Shown: positions 9,767-10,426 of the stretch, one piece after another
How positions within the stretch are numbered: position 1 is the stretch's first letter
Layout of the letters: each line of letters starts with the position of its first letter
Assembly: GCA_937951935.1 (NCBI GenBank)
Contig: CALGAM010000124.1
Location: 1-10,426 of the forward strand
Origin: an uncultured Micromonospora sp.
GTDB taxonomy: Bacteria > Actinomycetota > Actinomycetes > Mycobacteriales > Micromonosporaceae
Reading direction: 5' to 3'
Length of the DNA: 10,426 nucleotides
The notes under the pieces: model-generated
The model's database searches: none
Told to the model about the DNA's origin: nothing
The model's input: only the letters and a program-made list of their open reading frames with translations
Program-made: the position numbers and the translations under genes

Positions 9767-10237
9767 ATGCCGCGTAAGGGTCCCGCTCCGCGCCGGCCGG
9801 TCGCCGCGGATCCGGTGTACAACTCCCCGCTGGTGACCCAGCTGGTGAACAAGGTTCTGCTGCGCGGGAAGCGTCAGCTCGCCGAGCGCATCGTCTACCA
9901 GGCGCTCGAGGGCTGTCGGGAGAAGTCCGGTACCGATCCGGTCGTCATTCTCAAGCGCGCGATGGACAACGTGAAGCCGACCCTCGAGGTCCGCAGCCGC
10001 CGCGTCGGTGGCGCGACCTACCAGGTGCCGGTGGAGGTGCGTCCGGCCCGGGCCACCACCCTCGGGCTGCGTTGGCTGGTCACCTACGCCCGTGCCCGTC
10101 GGGAAAAGACCATGGTCGAGCGCCTGATGAACGAGCTGCTCGACGCGAGCAACGGTCTTGGCGCCGCCGTCAAGCGGCGTGAGGACACCCACAAGATGGC
10201 CGAGTCGAACAAGGCCTTCGCGCACTACCGCTGGTAA
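9767..10237 (+). CDS. rpsG: 30S ribosomal protein S7
   Basis: S7 binds the 3' major domain of 16S rRNA, nucleates assembly of the 30S head and lines the E-site and mRNA exit. The product has 156 residues, the usual length, starting MPRKGPAPRR and ending ESNKAFAHYRW; it includes LRGKRQLAERIVYQAL, VGGATYQVPVEV and the C-terminal segment NGLGAAVKRREDTHKMAE. The ATG follows AAGGAG (9751-9756), which lies inside the end of rpsL, by ten bases. Only one base separates the genes, so translation is probably coupled. In E. coli, S7 represses the operon by binding a roughly 100-base rpsL-rpsG spacer; no such spacer exists here, so any feedback must use another site. This is the only ATG among the six visible start codons. 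Confidence 0.99.
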   Translation: MPRKGPAPRRPVAADPVYNSPLVTQLVNKVLLRGKRQLAERIVYQALEGCREKSGTDPVVILKRAMDNVKPTLEVRSRRVGGATYQVPVEVRPARATTLGLRWLVTYARARREKTMVERLMNELLDASNGLGAAVKRREDTHKMAESNKAFAHYRW

Positions 10238-10243
10238 CGACCG

Positions 10244-10286
10244 CGCGACCCCGGAGCGGTCCGCCGCGCCGGCCGCGAAGGTCGCG
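10244..10286 (+). other. Weak stem-loop in the rpsG-fusA spacer
   Basis: CGCGACC (10244-10250) pairs with GGTCGCG (10280-10286), enclosing a very GC-rich 29-base segment with a further GCGG/CCGC pairing. It starts six bases after the rpsG stop. There is no T-run, and fusA follows in the usual operon order, so it is unlikely to end transcription fully. Confidence 0.35.
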
Positions 10287-10322
10287 ATGACGCCGACGAG
10301 ACGACGACAAGTAGGGATTGAA

Positions 10323-10426
10323 GTGGCCGCCGCAGACGCGCTCGCCAAGGTACGCAACATCGGCATCATGGCGCACATCGATGCCGGTAAGACCACGACC
10401 ACCGAGCGGATCCTGTTCTACACCGG
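10323..10426 (+). CDS. fusA: Elongation factor G, N-terminal fragment cut by window
   Basis: EF-G is the GTPase that drives ribosomal translocation and, with the recycling factor, ribosome recycling. Only 34 codons and two bases are present. They encode AAADALAKVRNIGIMAHIDAGKTTTTERILFYT, in which AHIDAGKT is the G1 P-loop that binds GTP phosphates. The GTG start follows AGGG (10313-10316) by six bases, and the N-terminal length before the VRNIGI segment is normal for actinobacterial EF-G. It lies 85 bases after rpsG in the classical rpsL-rpsG-fusA order, so a tuf gene is expected beyond the window. The sequence is too short to judge whether it is the housekeeping copy rather than a paralogue, but the operon position strongly favours fusA. 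Confidence 0.97.
   Translation, partial: MAAADALAKVRNIGIMAHIDAGKTTTTERILFYT

Overview
The window is a piece of core informational chromosome from a high-GC actinobacterium. Codon third positions are almost all G or C, five of the six visible start codons are GTG, and RpoC carries the long coiled-coil insert typical of actinobacteria. Details of the RNA polymerase sequences and the gene order suggest the Micromonosporaceae (Micromonospora or a relative). That family call rests on recalled sequence likeness, not on a search. Every gene lies on the + strand.

Layout. Bases 1-3081 are the 3' nine-tenths of rpoB (RNA polymerase beta), cut by the window edge. A 124-base spacer with a long GC-rich stem-loop leads to rpoC (beta', 3206-7093), which ends at a strong hairpin (7102-7146). 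Two accessory membrane-protein genes follow. The first, 7185-7547, encodes a 120-residue protein and appears to have a leaderless promoter. The second, 7789-8832, encodes a 347-residue proline-rich protein with a DUF4190-like membrane region split by a low-complexity insert. The 558 bases from 8833 to 9390 hold no convincing gene. They hold hairpins, a -10-like box, two small palindromes, a near-consensus housekeeping promoter (9070-9098) and a leader of about 285 bases. Then come rpsL (S12, 9391-9765), rpsG (S7, 9767-10237, only one base after rpsL) and the first 34 codons of fusA (EF-G, from 10323).

How it works together. rpoB and rpoC supply the two catalytic subunits of RNA polymerase; rpsL, rpsG and fusA form the start of the classical str operon for the ribosome decoding site and translocation. 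The rpoC hairpin and the strong promoter before rpsL suggest two separate transcription units, with the two membrane genes between them as separately promoted units.

No clearly new system is visible. The points most worth a second look are the large nested stem-loop between rpoB and rpoC, the leaderless small membrane gene and its resemblance to its DUF4190-like neighbour, the split DUF4190 domain, the structured and repeat-bearing rpsL leader, and two residues in the rifampicin-binding region of RpoB that differ from the common bacterial consensus.
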